From: Nitratireductor luteus | GTDB taxonomy: Bacteria > Pseudomonadota > Alphaproteobacteria > Rhizobiales > Rhizobiaceae | NCBI RefSeq assembly: GCF_026162365.1 | Contig: NZ_JAOANW010000013.1 | Coordinates: 62,001-126,000, forward strand | Reading direction: 5' to 3' | DNA length: 64,000 bases | In this document: in pieces, positions 31,164-39,207 of the stretch | Position numbering within the stretch: the first letter of the stretch is position 1 | How the letters are laid out: each line of letters starts with the position of its first letter | Notes under the pieces: model-generated | What the model was told of the DNA's origin: nothing | Databases searched by the model: none | The model's input: the letters and a program-made list of their open reading frames with translations, nothing else | Made by a program: the position numbers and the translations under genes

Positions 31164-31556
31164 ATGGCGCGTCGCAAAATGGGGGACATTCCCGAGAAAG
31201 AGAGTCCTGCGCCGGGTGGCCAGACTGAAGCCAAAGTCGATCAGAACGAAGTATCGCTTCTTGATGTGCCCGAGTTCTTCGGCGACAAAGTTGCACTGAT
31301 TACCGATAGCACAAGCTTCACGGTATTTCTCTCTCGACAGGTGCCCGTTCTTGTTAGAAGCCAAAATGCTGGCACATCAAGGCCAGCTGTGACGCTACAT
31401 ATGAGTCCGCAAACCGCGAAGGACCTAGCACTTCTTCTGATCGATCAAATAGACCAGCATGAGAGGGAGTGGGGCCAGATCGAAACCGCCTTCACGAGAC
31501 GCAGAACTCAGGCGGAGGCTCCAAAAAAAGCTCGACGCAAAACGGAAACAAACTGA
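31164..31556 (+). CDS. DUF3467-like hypothetical protein, first gene of a three-gene operon
   Basis: A 130-aa protein. The Met at 31164 follows an AGGGGGAAAC ribosome site and is preferred over one at 31137. A central strand region ([20 protein letters not shown]) is followed by PAVTLHMSPQTAKDLALLLI then DQIDQHEREWG. The last part resembles the SPQ-A-K-L-L-x-N-I-x-x-Y-E-x-x-F-G pattern of DUF3467 proteins, so the family is tentative. The C-terminus is Lys/Arg-rich. Two coupled genes follow without gaps. Confidence 0.5.
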   Translation: MARRKMGDIPEKESPAPGGQTEAKVDQNEVSLLDVPEFFGDKVALITDSTSFTVFLSRQVPVLVRSQNAGTSRPAVTLHMSPQTAKDLALLLIDQIDQHEREWGQIETAFTRRRTQAEAPKKARRKTETN

Positions 31557-31994
31557 TTGGCACGCGTTAAACCAGAAGCGGCCGACACAGGGAAGGTTCC
31601 GGATACTGAGATTGATCCGGAGCCGTCGCTGGTGGTTACGTTTGCATCCACAGACGTAAACCAAAGTGAGCGGTACGCACTTGTCCAGACAAGGGCTCGT
31701 GACGATGTGTCGGAGGTCAGAATGTATGAGGAGACGATCGACCACGTGAAGGCAGAGCACTCCGCCCAGTTCCCAGTGGAATTGCCGTCAATGATCAACG
31801 CGGTAAGTGGCACCCTCAAGGAGCCAACCCGGACGAGTGATAGCTACAACAATTCCGTTGAATATATCAATGACAACACGATCAATCGCAAGGGTCATCC
31901 GTTAAGGGTTTACGTGCAGAAGATCTCCGGAACAACGTCAGGTTACATGACAACTTTTTTCTTTGGTACTGTGCAGGACGATGACGATGAGTAG
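31557..31994 (+). CDS. Hypothetical protein with TTG start, middle gene of the operon
   Basis: A 145-aa acidic protein beginning with TTG immediately after the preceding TGA, which implies translational coupling. Strand-rich sequence: EPSLVVTFASTDVNQSERYALV, then a polar stretch with NSVEYINDNTINRKG, and RVYVQKISGTTSGYMTTFFF before an Asp-rich end. No family recognised. Its end overlaps the next gene by 8 bases. Confidence 0.5.
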   Translation: MARVKPEAADTGKVPDTEIDPEPSLVVTFASTDVNQSERYALVQTRARDDVSEVRMYEETIDHVKAEHSAQFPVELPSMINAVSGTLKEPTRTSDSYNNSVEYINDNTINRKGHPLRVYVQKISGTTSGYMTTFFFGTVQDDDDE

Positions 31995-32301
31995 CAATAT
32001 CGATCGCAACCGGGCACCCGATACTGTCTCTTTCAACGTTTCGTATGACCGGAGAACCGATGTGCTCTATATAAGCACGCGGCCACAGGACGGCACCGAC
32101 GCTCGCATTGATCGGAGCGGCATCGTTTGGCGATACGATGATGCGGGGCAGTTGGTTGGGGTCACCGTCATGCACTTCTTCGATCGGTGGGGAGCAGACA
32201 CGGAAACCCTTGCAGGGAAGCTGTCGAAGCGCTTTCATCTTCCGCCACAGCAAGCCAATAAGGTTGTCGATCACGCCCTGTTTCTGCATCAAAGGCATTG
32301 A
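31987..32301 (+). CDS. DUF2283 family protein
   Basis: A 104-aa protein. Of two ATGs 6 bases apart, the second (31987) lies 8 bases from AGGA and is chosen. The core (VSYDRRTDVLYISTR, SGIVWRYDDAGQLVGVTV) is the DUF2283 signature, a small beta protein of unknown biochemical role often found in toxin-antitoxin-like or accessory loci. A C-terminal helix (PPQQANKVVDHALFLHQ) follows. Last gene of the three-gene operon. Confidence 0.7.
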   Translation: MSSNIDRNRAPDTVSFNVSYDRRTDVLYISTRPQDGTDARIDRSGIVWRYDDAGQLVGVTVMHFFDRWGADTETLAGKLSKRFHLPPQQANKVVDHALFLHQRH

Positions 32302-32621
32302 TCAATTTCCACGCCCACTAAGCGTCTGTGGCTCTTGTGCTGGGCCGCGAGATCCGCCACCGGATCTCTCCTTCCCAGAACTGAATCTATTAATAGTAGT
32401 ATCCTCCGAAAGGTGTGGCAGCACGTCGCGTAAGTGATTGATTGACGGTAACGAGTTTTTTTGCCACACCGCAGCGCAACCGATTGAACTGGAACGATGA
32501 GCGGCTTCCGGGCGAGGCCTCCAAGTTTCCGGGTAGTATCTCGCGGCCCGCTTCTCCGGCGGGCCGACGCGCGAGGACCAGAGATAGCGCGCCAGGCGCG
32601 CAAGAAACGGGAACGAGGGTG
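32302..32621. other. Non-coding interval between accessory region and core chromosome
   Basis: 320 bases. It contains a short hairpin at 32349-32368 (GAGATCCG/CGGATCTC, loop CCAC) followed by TCCTTCCC, a weak terminator candidate for the upstream operon. It also contains a spaced inverted repeat GGTGTGGCA (32412-32420) / TGCCACACC (32462-32470). Reading of the next gene could extend left to a TTG at 32442, but that extension has no family-like sequence. The promoter of the methyltransferase gene should lie here. Confidence 0.5.
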
Positions 32622-33296
32622 ATGAGCGCCGATTTCTCCCAGCAGCGCGCCAAGATGGTTGAAGGCCAGTTGCGCACACAGGACGTCACGCATGTTCCTC
32701 TGCTGGAGGCGATGCGGGAGATCCCCCGTGAAGCGTTTGTGCCGGGCCGTCGCAAGGCCCTTGCCTATATCGACGAAGATCTGGAGATCTCTCCCGCCGG
32801 CGAAGGTGCCCCGGCGCGGTTCCTCATGGAGCCGGCGCCTTTTGCCAAGCTGGTGCAACTCGCCGGCGTCAAGCCCTCCGACCTGGTGCTCGATGTGGGA
32901 TGCGCCACCGGCTATTCGTCGGCCGTGCTTTCGAAGGTGGCAAGTTTCGTCGTGGCCCTGGAGTGCGATCCGCAATTGGCTGAATCGGCAAGCGCCAGGC
33001 TGGCCGATCTCGATTGCGTCAATGTGACGGTGGTAACCGGACCGCTCGAGAAAGGGCATCCCGACGAAGCGCCTTACGACCTCATTTTCATCGGCGGGGC
33101 GGTTGACCTCGTTCCCGATGAACTGATTTCCCAATTGGGCGAGGGCGGGAGGCTGGTCGCCGTTGTCGGCCATGGCAATTCGGCGCGTGCCGAGCTTTTC
33201 GTGAAGGAGGACGGTGTCGTTTCCTCGCGCCGAGCCTTCAATACAGCCGTCCGCCCGCTGCCCGGGTTTTCCCGGGAGGCGGGTTTTGTTTTTTGA
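32622..33296 (+). CDS. Protein-L-isoaspartate O-methyltransferase family protein
   Basis: A 224-aa PCMT-family protein beginning MSADFSQQRAKMVEGQLR. The AdoMet-binding motif I is VLDVGCATGYSSAVLSK (about 89-105), followed by ALECDPQLAE (motif post-I). The N-terminal VEGQLRTQDVTHVPLLEAM helix is typical of the rhizobial member that precedes tolC. Family knowledge: it would repair isoaspartyl residues, but this subgroup is divergent and activity is uncertain. A second, separate Pcm lies at 61130. The final codons form a terminator hairpin. Confidence 0.85.
   Translation: MSADFSQQRAKMVEGQLRTQDVTHVPLLEAMREIPREAFVPGRRKALAYIDEDLEISPAGEGAPARFLMEPAPFAKLVQLAGVKPSDLVLDVGCATGYSSAVLSKVASFVVALECDPQLAESASARLADLDCVNVTVVTGPLEKGHPDEAPYDLIFIGGAVDLVPDELISQLGEGGRLVAVVGHGNSARAELFVKEDGVVSSRRAFNTAVRPLPGFSREAGFVF
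33254..33294 (+). terminator. Intrinsic terminator embedded in the end of the methyltransferase gene
   Basis: CCCGC (33254-33258) pairs with GCGGG (33279-33283), and CCCGGG (33261-33266) with CCCGGG (33271-33276) around TTTT. A T-rich tract runs to 33294 and the stop codon TGA lies in it. The terminator therefore encodes the last residues LPGFSREAGFVF. Confidence 0.85.
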
Positions 33297-33500
33297 GTGT
33301 CATGCTGTTGCTCTCGGGCAACGGTTTTGATCGCGTCAATGTTGTAACGTCGTCTCTGACTCGGAGAGCGCCGGGCGCTTTGTGTGGGCAATGCTGCTGA
33401 GTTCGGGACTGTATCTTGCGGCCCTGCGGTCGTGAAACTTGGAAATGCCGGGGCAATCGTTGCGCCCGCATACAGCTTTGTGAGGTCGGACGTGTCAGTA

Positions 33501-34856
33501 ATGCGAAGCCGTTTTATGGCTGCCCTGACAATTTCAGCGGCGATTATCTGCCCGATCGAGGCCAATGCGGAAACAATCTTCGGGGCGCTTGCCAAAGCCT
33601 ACAGCAACAATTCCTCTTTGAATTCCGAGCGTGCGGGGGTTCGCGTCACTGACGAGGGCGTCGCTATAGCCAAGTCGGGCATGCGCCCGCGCATAAGCGG
33701 TTCGGCGTCGGCCACGCTTGGCAGCCGCGGCGGCGTCGAGCAGCGCACCGGCGAACTGGGAATTTCCCTGCAGCAGCCCATATTCGATGGGTTTCAGACC
33801 CGGAACAACGTGCAGGCGGCCGAATCGGGCGTGCGCGCAGCGGTGTCCTCCCTGCAGAACCAGGAAGTGAACACGCTGCTCAATGCAGCGAGCGCTTATG
33901 TTGATGTCATCCGGGACCGGCAGATCGCCGCCCTGCGCGCACAGAACCTTGAGTTTCTCCAGGAGCAGGTGCGTTCGGCGCAGTCGCGGCTGGATGTGGG
34001 CGAGGGGACGCGCACGGATCTCGCCCAGGCCGAGGCCAGCAGGCAGGCGGCGCTGGCACAGCTTAGCCAGGCTCGGGCCAATATCGCGGCCAGCGCGGCG
34101 CTTTACCAGCAGATCGTCGGCAACCAGCCGGGCGAGCTGAAGATGCCGGGCCCGTTGACCAAGCTTCTGCCTGGCAGCCTGGATGGCGCCGTAGCCATCG
34201 CCCTTTCGGAACACCCGGCCATCGTGGCGCGCCTGCATGCTGTCGATCAGACATCCTTTCAGGTGAAATCTGCCGAAGGGGCCTTGCTGCCTCAACTGAA
34301 TGCGCAGGCCGGCGTTTCCACCGGCTATACCAATTCCAGCCCCGGTCAGCAGAATGATGGCACGAACAATGCCGCCTCCATCGGGCTCAACCTTACCGTT
34401 CCCATCTATCAGGGCGGCGCCAACTCGGCGCGCGTGCGGCAGGCCAAGGAGCAGTTGGGGCAATCCCGCATCCTGGTCGACGTGACGCGGGATCAGGTCC
34501 GTCAAGCGGTGACGCAGGCTTGGACCGGCTATCAGGCGGCGCGCGAAAGCGTTGCGGCCAACCGCGAACTGGTGAACGCAGCCCAGCTTGCCCTGAGCGG
34601 CGTCATCGAAGAGCGGGACGTTGGGCAGCGCACGACACTCGACGTCCTCAATGCGCAGGCCGATGTGATCGACGCGAGGATCAATCTGGTCACCGCCGAG
34701 CGCGATGTGGTGGCAGCCAGCTACAGCATCGCCGCGGCGATGGGGCGTCTAACCGCTCCGCGCCTGGGTCTCGATGTGGCAGTGTACCAGCCGGAAGAAC
34801 ATTACAACGCCGTCAAGGACAAGTGGTACGGCCTGCGTACGCCGGATGGCCGCTAA
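33501..34856 (+). CDS. tolC: TolC family outer membrane efflux protein
   Basis: A 451-aa protein. The start at 33501 gives a signal peptide (MRSRFMAALTISAAIICPIE) cleaved after ANA. The mature protein has two OEP repeats, with GELGISLQQPIFDGFQTRNN in the first, ASIGLNLTVPIYQGGANSAR in the second, and long helices with DVLNAQADVIDARINLVTAE. Family knowledge: a trimeric channel-tunnel through outer membrane and periplasm serving type I secretion and RND pumps. Typical length for alphaproteobacterial TolC/BepC is about 450. It is followed by its own terminator at 34941. Confidence 0.92.
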   Translation: MRSRFMAALTISAAIICPIEANAETIFGALAKAYSNNSSLNSERAGVRVTDEGVAIAKSGMRPRISGSASATLGSRGGVEQRTGELGISLQQPIFDGFQTRNNVQAAESGVRAAVSSLQNQEVNTLLNAASAYVDVIRDRQIAALRAQNLEFLQEQVRSAQSRLDVGEGTRTDLAQAEASRQAALAQLSQARANIAASAALYQQIVGNQPGELKMPGPLTKLLPGSLDGAVAIALSEHPAIVARLHAVDQTSFQVKSAEGALLPQLNAQAGVSTGYTNSSPGQQNDGTNNAASIGLNLTVPIYQGGANSARVRQAKEQLGQSRILVDVTRDQVRQAVTQAWTGYQAARESVAANRELVNAAQLALSGVIEERDVGQRTTLDVLNAQADVIDARINLVTAERDVVAASYSIAAAMGRLTAPRLGLDVAVYQPEEHYNAVKDKWYGLRTPDGR

Positions 34857-34867
34857 CGCGGCTCTAG

Positions 34868-34902
34868 GAGAAGCGGAAACCCGTTTTCCATCCGGAATAG
34901 CG
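34868..34902. repeat. Degenerate copy of a palindromic intergenic repeat
   Basis: The core GGAAACCCGTTTTCC followed by ATCCGGAATAGCG resembles the complete element at 57139-57182 (GGAAAACCGGTTTTCC then GTCCGAAATCGC). The left arm is lost here. Such elements are common between genes in rhizobia. Confidence 0.5.
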
Positions 34903-34940
34903 TAAAGCCCGAAAGCACGATGGATCGCGGGGAAAGCTCC

Positions 34941-34971
34941 AGCCCTCTACCATATTTGGTGGGGGGCTTTT
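34941..34971 (+). terminator. Intrinsic terminator after tolC
   Basis: AGCCCTCTACCA pairs with TGGTGGGGGGCT (two G-U pairs) around TATT, followed by TTTT. Confidence 0.75.
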
Positions 34972-35135
34972 CGATTCCAGCGTAATCTTGTGTGCAAGCC
35001 GGTCAATCCTGAGACGGGGGATTCTCACGCGGCGGCGGGTCCGATAGGCTATTGGTGATTCGGGGGCGCGGGTTGCCGGTCGGCGGTCGGCCGCAGGACA
35101 CCCGCATGTGAGCACAAACGGCGGCGGAAACAGAC

Positions 35136-35903
35136 ATGGCACAGGCAAGCAGCGCACAGCGTGAACCGTCGATGGAGGAGATCCTCGCATCGATCCGGCG
35201 CATAATCGAGGACAGTGAAACCGTCCACAAGATGGGCCCGAACGCCGATCCGGCAGTGGCAGCCGGTGCGCCGGCGGTTGAGGTGGAAACCTTCCGTGCC
35301 GAGCTCAAGCCTGTGTCCGGTCCTGCATCCGGTCGCGAATCTGGCCTCAAGGCCGGCGAAGACCGGGAGCCAGTCGCGAAGGCGCGGCAGGATGCGGAGC
35401 CCGCCCCCTTTACCTGGCCGCAGAACGACACCGGCGCTGGCGATCAGATGAGAGCGGACGAGGACGAAGACGCCGACGAGCAGGGCTCCACATATGCGGA
35501 ACCGGCCGATGAAGCGACCGCCGGCTCGGATGCGGGACAGCGGGATGTCGCTAGGATGCCGGCGGCAGGCGACACGCATTTCGGTGAAGAGAAAGACGAC
35601 GGCCGCCAGCCGGCTGCCGCAGAACGACGGTCAGTGTCGCATATTTCGGGGGGCAGATCGTCCGATCGTGAGATCGGCACCGCGGCGCGCCCCTCCATGC
35701 TGTCGGCAGACAGCGGCCGCAAGGTGGCCGCCGCCTTCGAGGAACTCAACGAGGTTTTCGAGGCCAAACGGGCCAAGGGGCTCGATCAGGTTGCCGAGGA
35801 AATGCTGCGGCCGATGCTTCAGGAATGGCTGGACAATAATTTGCCTACGCTCGTGGAACGCCTCGTCCGCGAGGAAATCGAGCGCGTGGCGCGCGGCGGC
35901 TGA
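35136..35903 (+). CDS. popZ: DUF2497 family pole-organizing protein (PopZ-like)
   Basis: A 255-aa protein. A short N-terminal helix (REPSMEEILASIRRIIEDSE) is the conserved partner-binding region. A long acidic, disordered middle (about 30-175) rich in Ala, Glu, Asp and Pro follows, then three C-terminal helices at about 185-250 (GRKVAAAFEELNEVFEAKRA, MLRPMLQEWLDNNLPTLVE), the DUF2497 oligomerisation module. Family knowledge: PopZ forms polar condensates that tether chromosome origins via ParB and recruit signalling proteins. The tolC-popZ-valS order is common in the Hyphomicrobiales. Confidence 0.88.
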   Translation: MAQASSAQREPSMEEILASIRRIIEDSETVHKMGPNADPAVAAGAPAVEVETFRAELKPVSGPASGRESGLKAGEDREPVAKARQDAEPAPFTWPQNDTGAGDQMRADEDEDADEQGSTYAEPADEATAGSDAGQRDVARMPAAGDTHFGEEKDDGRQPAAAERRSVSHISGGRSSDREIGTAARPSMLSADSGRKVAAAFEELNEVFEAKRAKGLDQVAEEMLRPMLQEWLDNNLPTLVERLVREEIERVARGG

Positions 35904-35996
35904 ACCCGAGCGCCCCGCGCACCACGCCGCAGTTGACTCGCCCGGACCCTTCCGCTTTACACCGGCTTCCATTTCCTACTGCCAGGCGGATGTTCC

Positions 35997-38846
35997 ATGC
36001 TCGATAAGAACTACGACGCGGCAAGCGTTGAGCCCAAGATCGCTGAAAATTGGGAGCGGGAAAGGGCATTCCGCGCCGGCGCGGGCGCCGAACCTGGCGC
36101 CGAGACTTTCACCATCGTCATCCCCCCGCCTAATGTGACCGGTTCGCTGCACATGGGGCACGCGCTCAACAACACGCTGCAGGACATCATGGTGCGCTTC
36201 GAGCGCATGCGCGGCAAAGACGTGCTGTGGCAGCCCGGCATGGACCATGCCGGCATCGCCACGCAGATGGTGGTCGAGCGCCAGTTGATGGAGCGCCAGC
36301 AGCACCGCCGCGACCTGGGCCGCGAGAAATTCATCGAGAAGGTCTGGCAGTGGAAAGACGAATCGGGCGGCGCGATCATCAACCAGTTGAAGCGGCTGGG
36401 CGCTTCCTGCGACTGGTCGCGCGAGCGCTTCACCATGGACGAGGGGCTGTCCAGGGCCGTCATCGAAGTGTTCGTCTCCCTCTATAAGCAGGGCCTGATC
36501 TACAAGGACAAGCGACTGGTCAATTGGGACCCGAAGCTATTGACCGCGATCTCCGATCTGGAGGTCGAGCAGATCGAGGTGAACGGCAATCTCTGGCATT
36601 TCCGCTACCCGCTGGAGCCTGGCGTTACTTATGAACATCCCTACAAGCTCGACGGCGAAGGCAACCGCGTCGACTGGCGACCTTCCGACGGTGAGCCCGA
36701 CGGTCATGAGACGCGCGACTATCTGGTCGTTGCCACGACGCGGCCGGAGACGATGCTGGGCGATACCGGCGTTGCGGTGCATCCCGACGATCCACGCTAC
36801 AAGAGCCTCGTCGGCAAGCATGTGGTGTTGCCGCTGGTCGGTCGGCGCATTCCGATCATTGCCGATGAATATCCCGATCCCGAGGCCGGCACCGGCGCGG
36901 TGAAGATGACACCCGCCCACGATTTCAACGATTTCGAAGTCGGCAAGCGGCATCGCCTGCCCCAGATCAACGTGATGACGGTGGAAGCGGCCATCACGCT
37001 GAAGGACAATGAGGATTTCTTGGAAGGCCTCGAGCGGGATGCCCGGCTCACCACCACCATCGCGCGGCTCGACGGTCTGGACCGCTTCGAGGCGCGCAAG
37101 GCGCTCGTCGCCATGATGGAAGATGCGGGGCTTCTGGAGAAGGTCGAGCCGCATCGCCACACCATTCCCCATGGCGACCGTGGCGGCGTGCCGATCGAGC
37201 CCTTCCTCACCGACCAGTGGTATGTCGACGCCAAGACGCTGGCAAAGCCCGCCATCGCCTCCGTGCGCGAGGGACGCACGAAATTCGTGCCGAAGAACTG
37301 GGAAAAGACCTATTTCGAATGGATGGAGAACATCCAGCCCTGGTGTATCTCCCGCCAGCTCTGGTGGGGCCATCAGATCCCCGCGTGGTACGGGCCGGAC
37401 GGCCACGTCTTCGTCGCCCGCACCGAGAAGGAAGCGCTGGACGACGCGGTCGAATATTATCTGGCGCTCGAGGGGCCTTGGAAATCCTGGGTGGAAGACC
37501 AACTCGAAAATTACGAGCCCGGCAAGGTCCTCACGCGCGACGAAGACGTGCTCGACACCTGGTTCTCCTCCGCCCTGTGGCCGTTTTCCACGCTGGGCTG
37601 GCCGGACAAGACCACCGAGCTGGATCGCTATTACCCGACTTCGGTGCTCGTCACCGGCTTCGACATCATCTTCTTCTGGGTCGCCCGCATGATGATGATT
37701 AGCCTGCACTTCATGGAGGAGGAGCCCTTCCACACCGTCTATGTGCACGCGCTGGTGCGCGACAAGAACGGCGCCAAGATGTCGAAGTCCAAGGGCAACG
37801 TCATCGACCCGCTGGAACTGATCGACGAATACGGCGCCGACGCGCTGCGCTTCACCCTGGCGATCATGGCCGCGCAGGGGCGCGACGTGAAGCTCGATCC
37901 GTCGCGCGTGGCCGGCTATCGCAATTTCGGCACCAAGCTTTGGAACGCGACCCGCTTCGCCGAGATGAACGGCGTGAAGCGCGATCCCGAATTCCGGCCG
38001 GAAGACGCGCGGCTCGCCATCAACCGCTGGATACTGACCGAACTCACGCGCGCGGCCGAGGCCATCACCGGCGGCATCACGTCGTACAGGTTCAACGAGG
38101 CGGCGGGCGCGGCTTATCGCTTCGTGTGGAGCCAGTTCTGCGACTGGTATCTGGAGCTCTTGAAGCCGGTCTTCGCCGGCGACGACGAAGACGCCAGGGC
38201 GGAGGCCCGCGCCTGCGCGGCCTATGTGCTGGACGAGATCTACAAGCTGCTGCACCCGATGATGCCCTATATGACCGAGGAGTTGTGGGCGCATATGGGC
38301 GGCGGTGTCGAGCGCGACGGGATGCTGGCGCTGACGCGCTGGCCTTCGCCGGATTTCGAGGACGCGGAGGCGGCAGCCGACATCAACTGGCTCATCGACC
38401 TGGTCAGCGGCATTCGCTCCGTGCGCGCCGAGGTAAACGTGCCCGCCGCTGCCATGGCGCCGCTGGTAGCCGTCGGCGCCGACGAGACGACGCGCGCGCG
38501 CATTGCGCGGCATGATCCGGCCATCCGCCGTCTGGCGCGCGTGGAGGAACTAGGCTTTGCCGCCGAGGCGCCCAAGGGCAGCGCGCAATTCGTGCTGGGC
38601 GAGGCGACCTTCTGCCTGCCGCTGGGCGATCTCATCGACATCGGCGCCGAGACCATCCGCCTGGAAAAGGAGATAGGCAAGATTGATGCGGAGATTTCCC
38701 GTCTGGACAAGAAGCTGTCCAACGAGAAATTCGTCGCCAATGCACCTGGGGATATTGTCGCCGCCGAGCGTGAAAAGCGCGCCGAGTTCGCCGAGGCGAG
38801 GGCAAAGTTGCAGGTGGCGCTCGACCGGATGAGGGAAGCCGACTGA
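35997..38846 (+). CDS. valS: Valyl-tRNA synthetase
   Basis: A 949-aa class I aminoacyl-tRNA synthetase. PPPNVTGSLHMGHAL with the HMGH form of the HIGH motif lies near residue 45. The editing (CP1) domain spans about 190-340, including TTRPETMLGDTGVAVHP. KMSKSKGN lies near residue 595. A C-terminal anticodon-binding domain and a final coiled coil (EIGKIDAEISRLDKKLSNEK) complete it, as in all ValS. It charges tRNA-Val and edits misactivated threonine. The length is normal. Confidence 0.97.
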   Translation: MLDKNYDAASVEPKIAENWERERAFRAGAGAEPGAETFTIVIPPPNVTGSLHMGHALNNTLQDIMVRFERMRGKDVLWQPGMDHAGIATQMVVERQLMERQQHRRDLGREKFIEKVWQWKDESGGAIINQLKRLGASCDWSRERFTMDEGLSRAVIEVFVSLYKQGLIYKDKRLVNWDPKLLTAISDLEVEQIEVNGNLWHFRYPLEPGVTYEHPYKLDGEGNRVDWRPSDGEPDGHETRDYLVVATTRPETMLGDTGVAVHPDDPRYKSLVGKHVVLPLVGRRIPIIADEYPDPEAGTGAVKMTPAHDFNDFEVGKRHRLPQINVMTVEAAITLKDNEDFLEGLERDARLTTTIARLDGLDRFEARKALVAMMEDAGLLEKVEPHRHTIPHGDRGGVPIEPFLTDQWYVDAKTLAKPAIASVREGRTKFVPKNWEKTYFEWMENIQPWCISRQLWWGHQIPAWYGPDGHVFVARTEKEALDDAVEYYLALEGPWKSWVEDQLENYEPGKVLTRDEDVLDTWFSSALWPFSTLGWPDKTTELDRYYPTSVLVTGFDIIFFWVARMMMISLHFMEEEPFHTVYVHALVRDKNGAKMSKSKGNVIDPLELIDEYGADALRFTLAIMAAQGRDVKLDPSRVAGYRNFGTKLWNATRFAEMNGVKRDPEFRPEDARLAINRWILTELTRAAEAITGGITSYRFNEAAGAAYRFVWSQFCDWYLELLKPVFAGDDEDARAEARACAAYVLDEIYKLLHPMMPYMTEELWAHMGGGVERDGMLALTRWPSPDFEDAEAAADINWLIDLVSGIRSVRAEVNVPAAAMAPLVAVGADETTRARIARHDPAIRRLARVEELGFAAEAPKGSAQFVLGEATFCLPLGDLIDIGAETIRLEKEIGKIDAEISRLDKKLSNEKFVANAPGDIVAAEREKRAEFAEARAKLQVALDRMREAD

Positions 38847-38864
38847 GTGATTGCCGCCTTTGAT

Positions 38865-38908
38865 TCGGGGCGTCAGCCGCTGAACCGGCCGCCCCGAACG
38901 CCTTTTCC
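38865..38908 (+). terminator. Probable intrinsic terminator after valS
   Basis: TTCGGGGCG (38865-38873) and CGCCCCGAA (38891-38899) pair perfectly around 17 bases, followed by CGCCTTTTCC. The T-tract is short and the loop long, so strength is uncertain. Confidence 0.55.
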
Positions 38909-39207
38909 GGGAGCTTCTCCCAAGGCTTTCAAGGGTGTAGATACAGCTTTTCTGCCCAATGTCGCATTTCCGCAACACTCGCCGTGGAAAGCCACGAATG
39001 CGGCTGAAAAACGGCCAAAACCCGCGAAAATCGGCACATTCCCTGCCGCTTGTTTGCAAGCCGGGGATCAAGTCGACTCAAATTGCGGGGTTTACGTTAA
39101 GGTAAGAAAAGGGAGACGCCGCCCATGCTGCCGGCATTGCGATTGCGCGGTTTGAAACGCTCGCTATCCTTCATCAGCGAATATCGTGAGTTCAGGGAGG
39201 TCGTCGC
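38909..39207. other. Non-coding interval upstream of the FadL-like gene
   Basis: About 300 bases with no convincing gene. ORFs crossing it lack family-like sequence and a ribosome site. The last part holds a GGGAGGT ribosome site at the FadL-like gene. No hairpin beyond the valS terminator was noted. Confidence 0.4.

Noticed and set aside
36537-38513. Long leftward open frame of 658 codons opposite valS
   Set aside because: Shadow ORF of a high-GC gene: the + strand clearly encodes valyl-tRNA synthetase and the antisense product has shadow-like composition.
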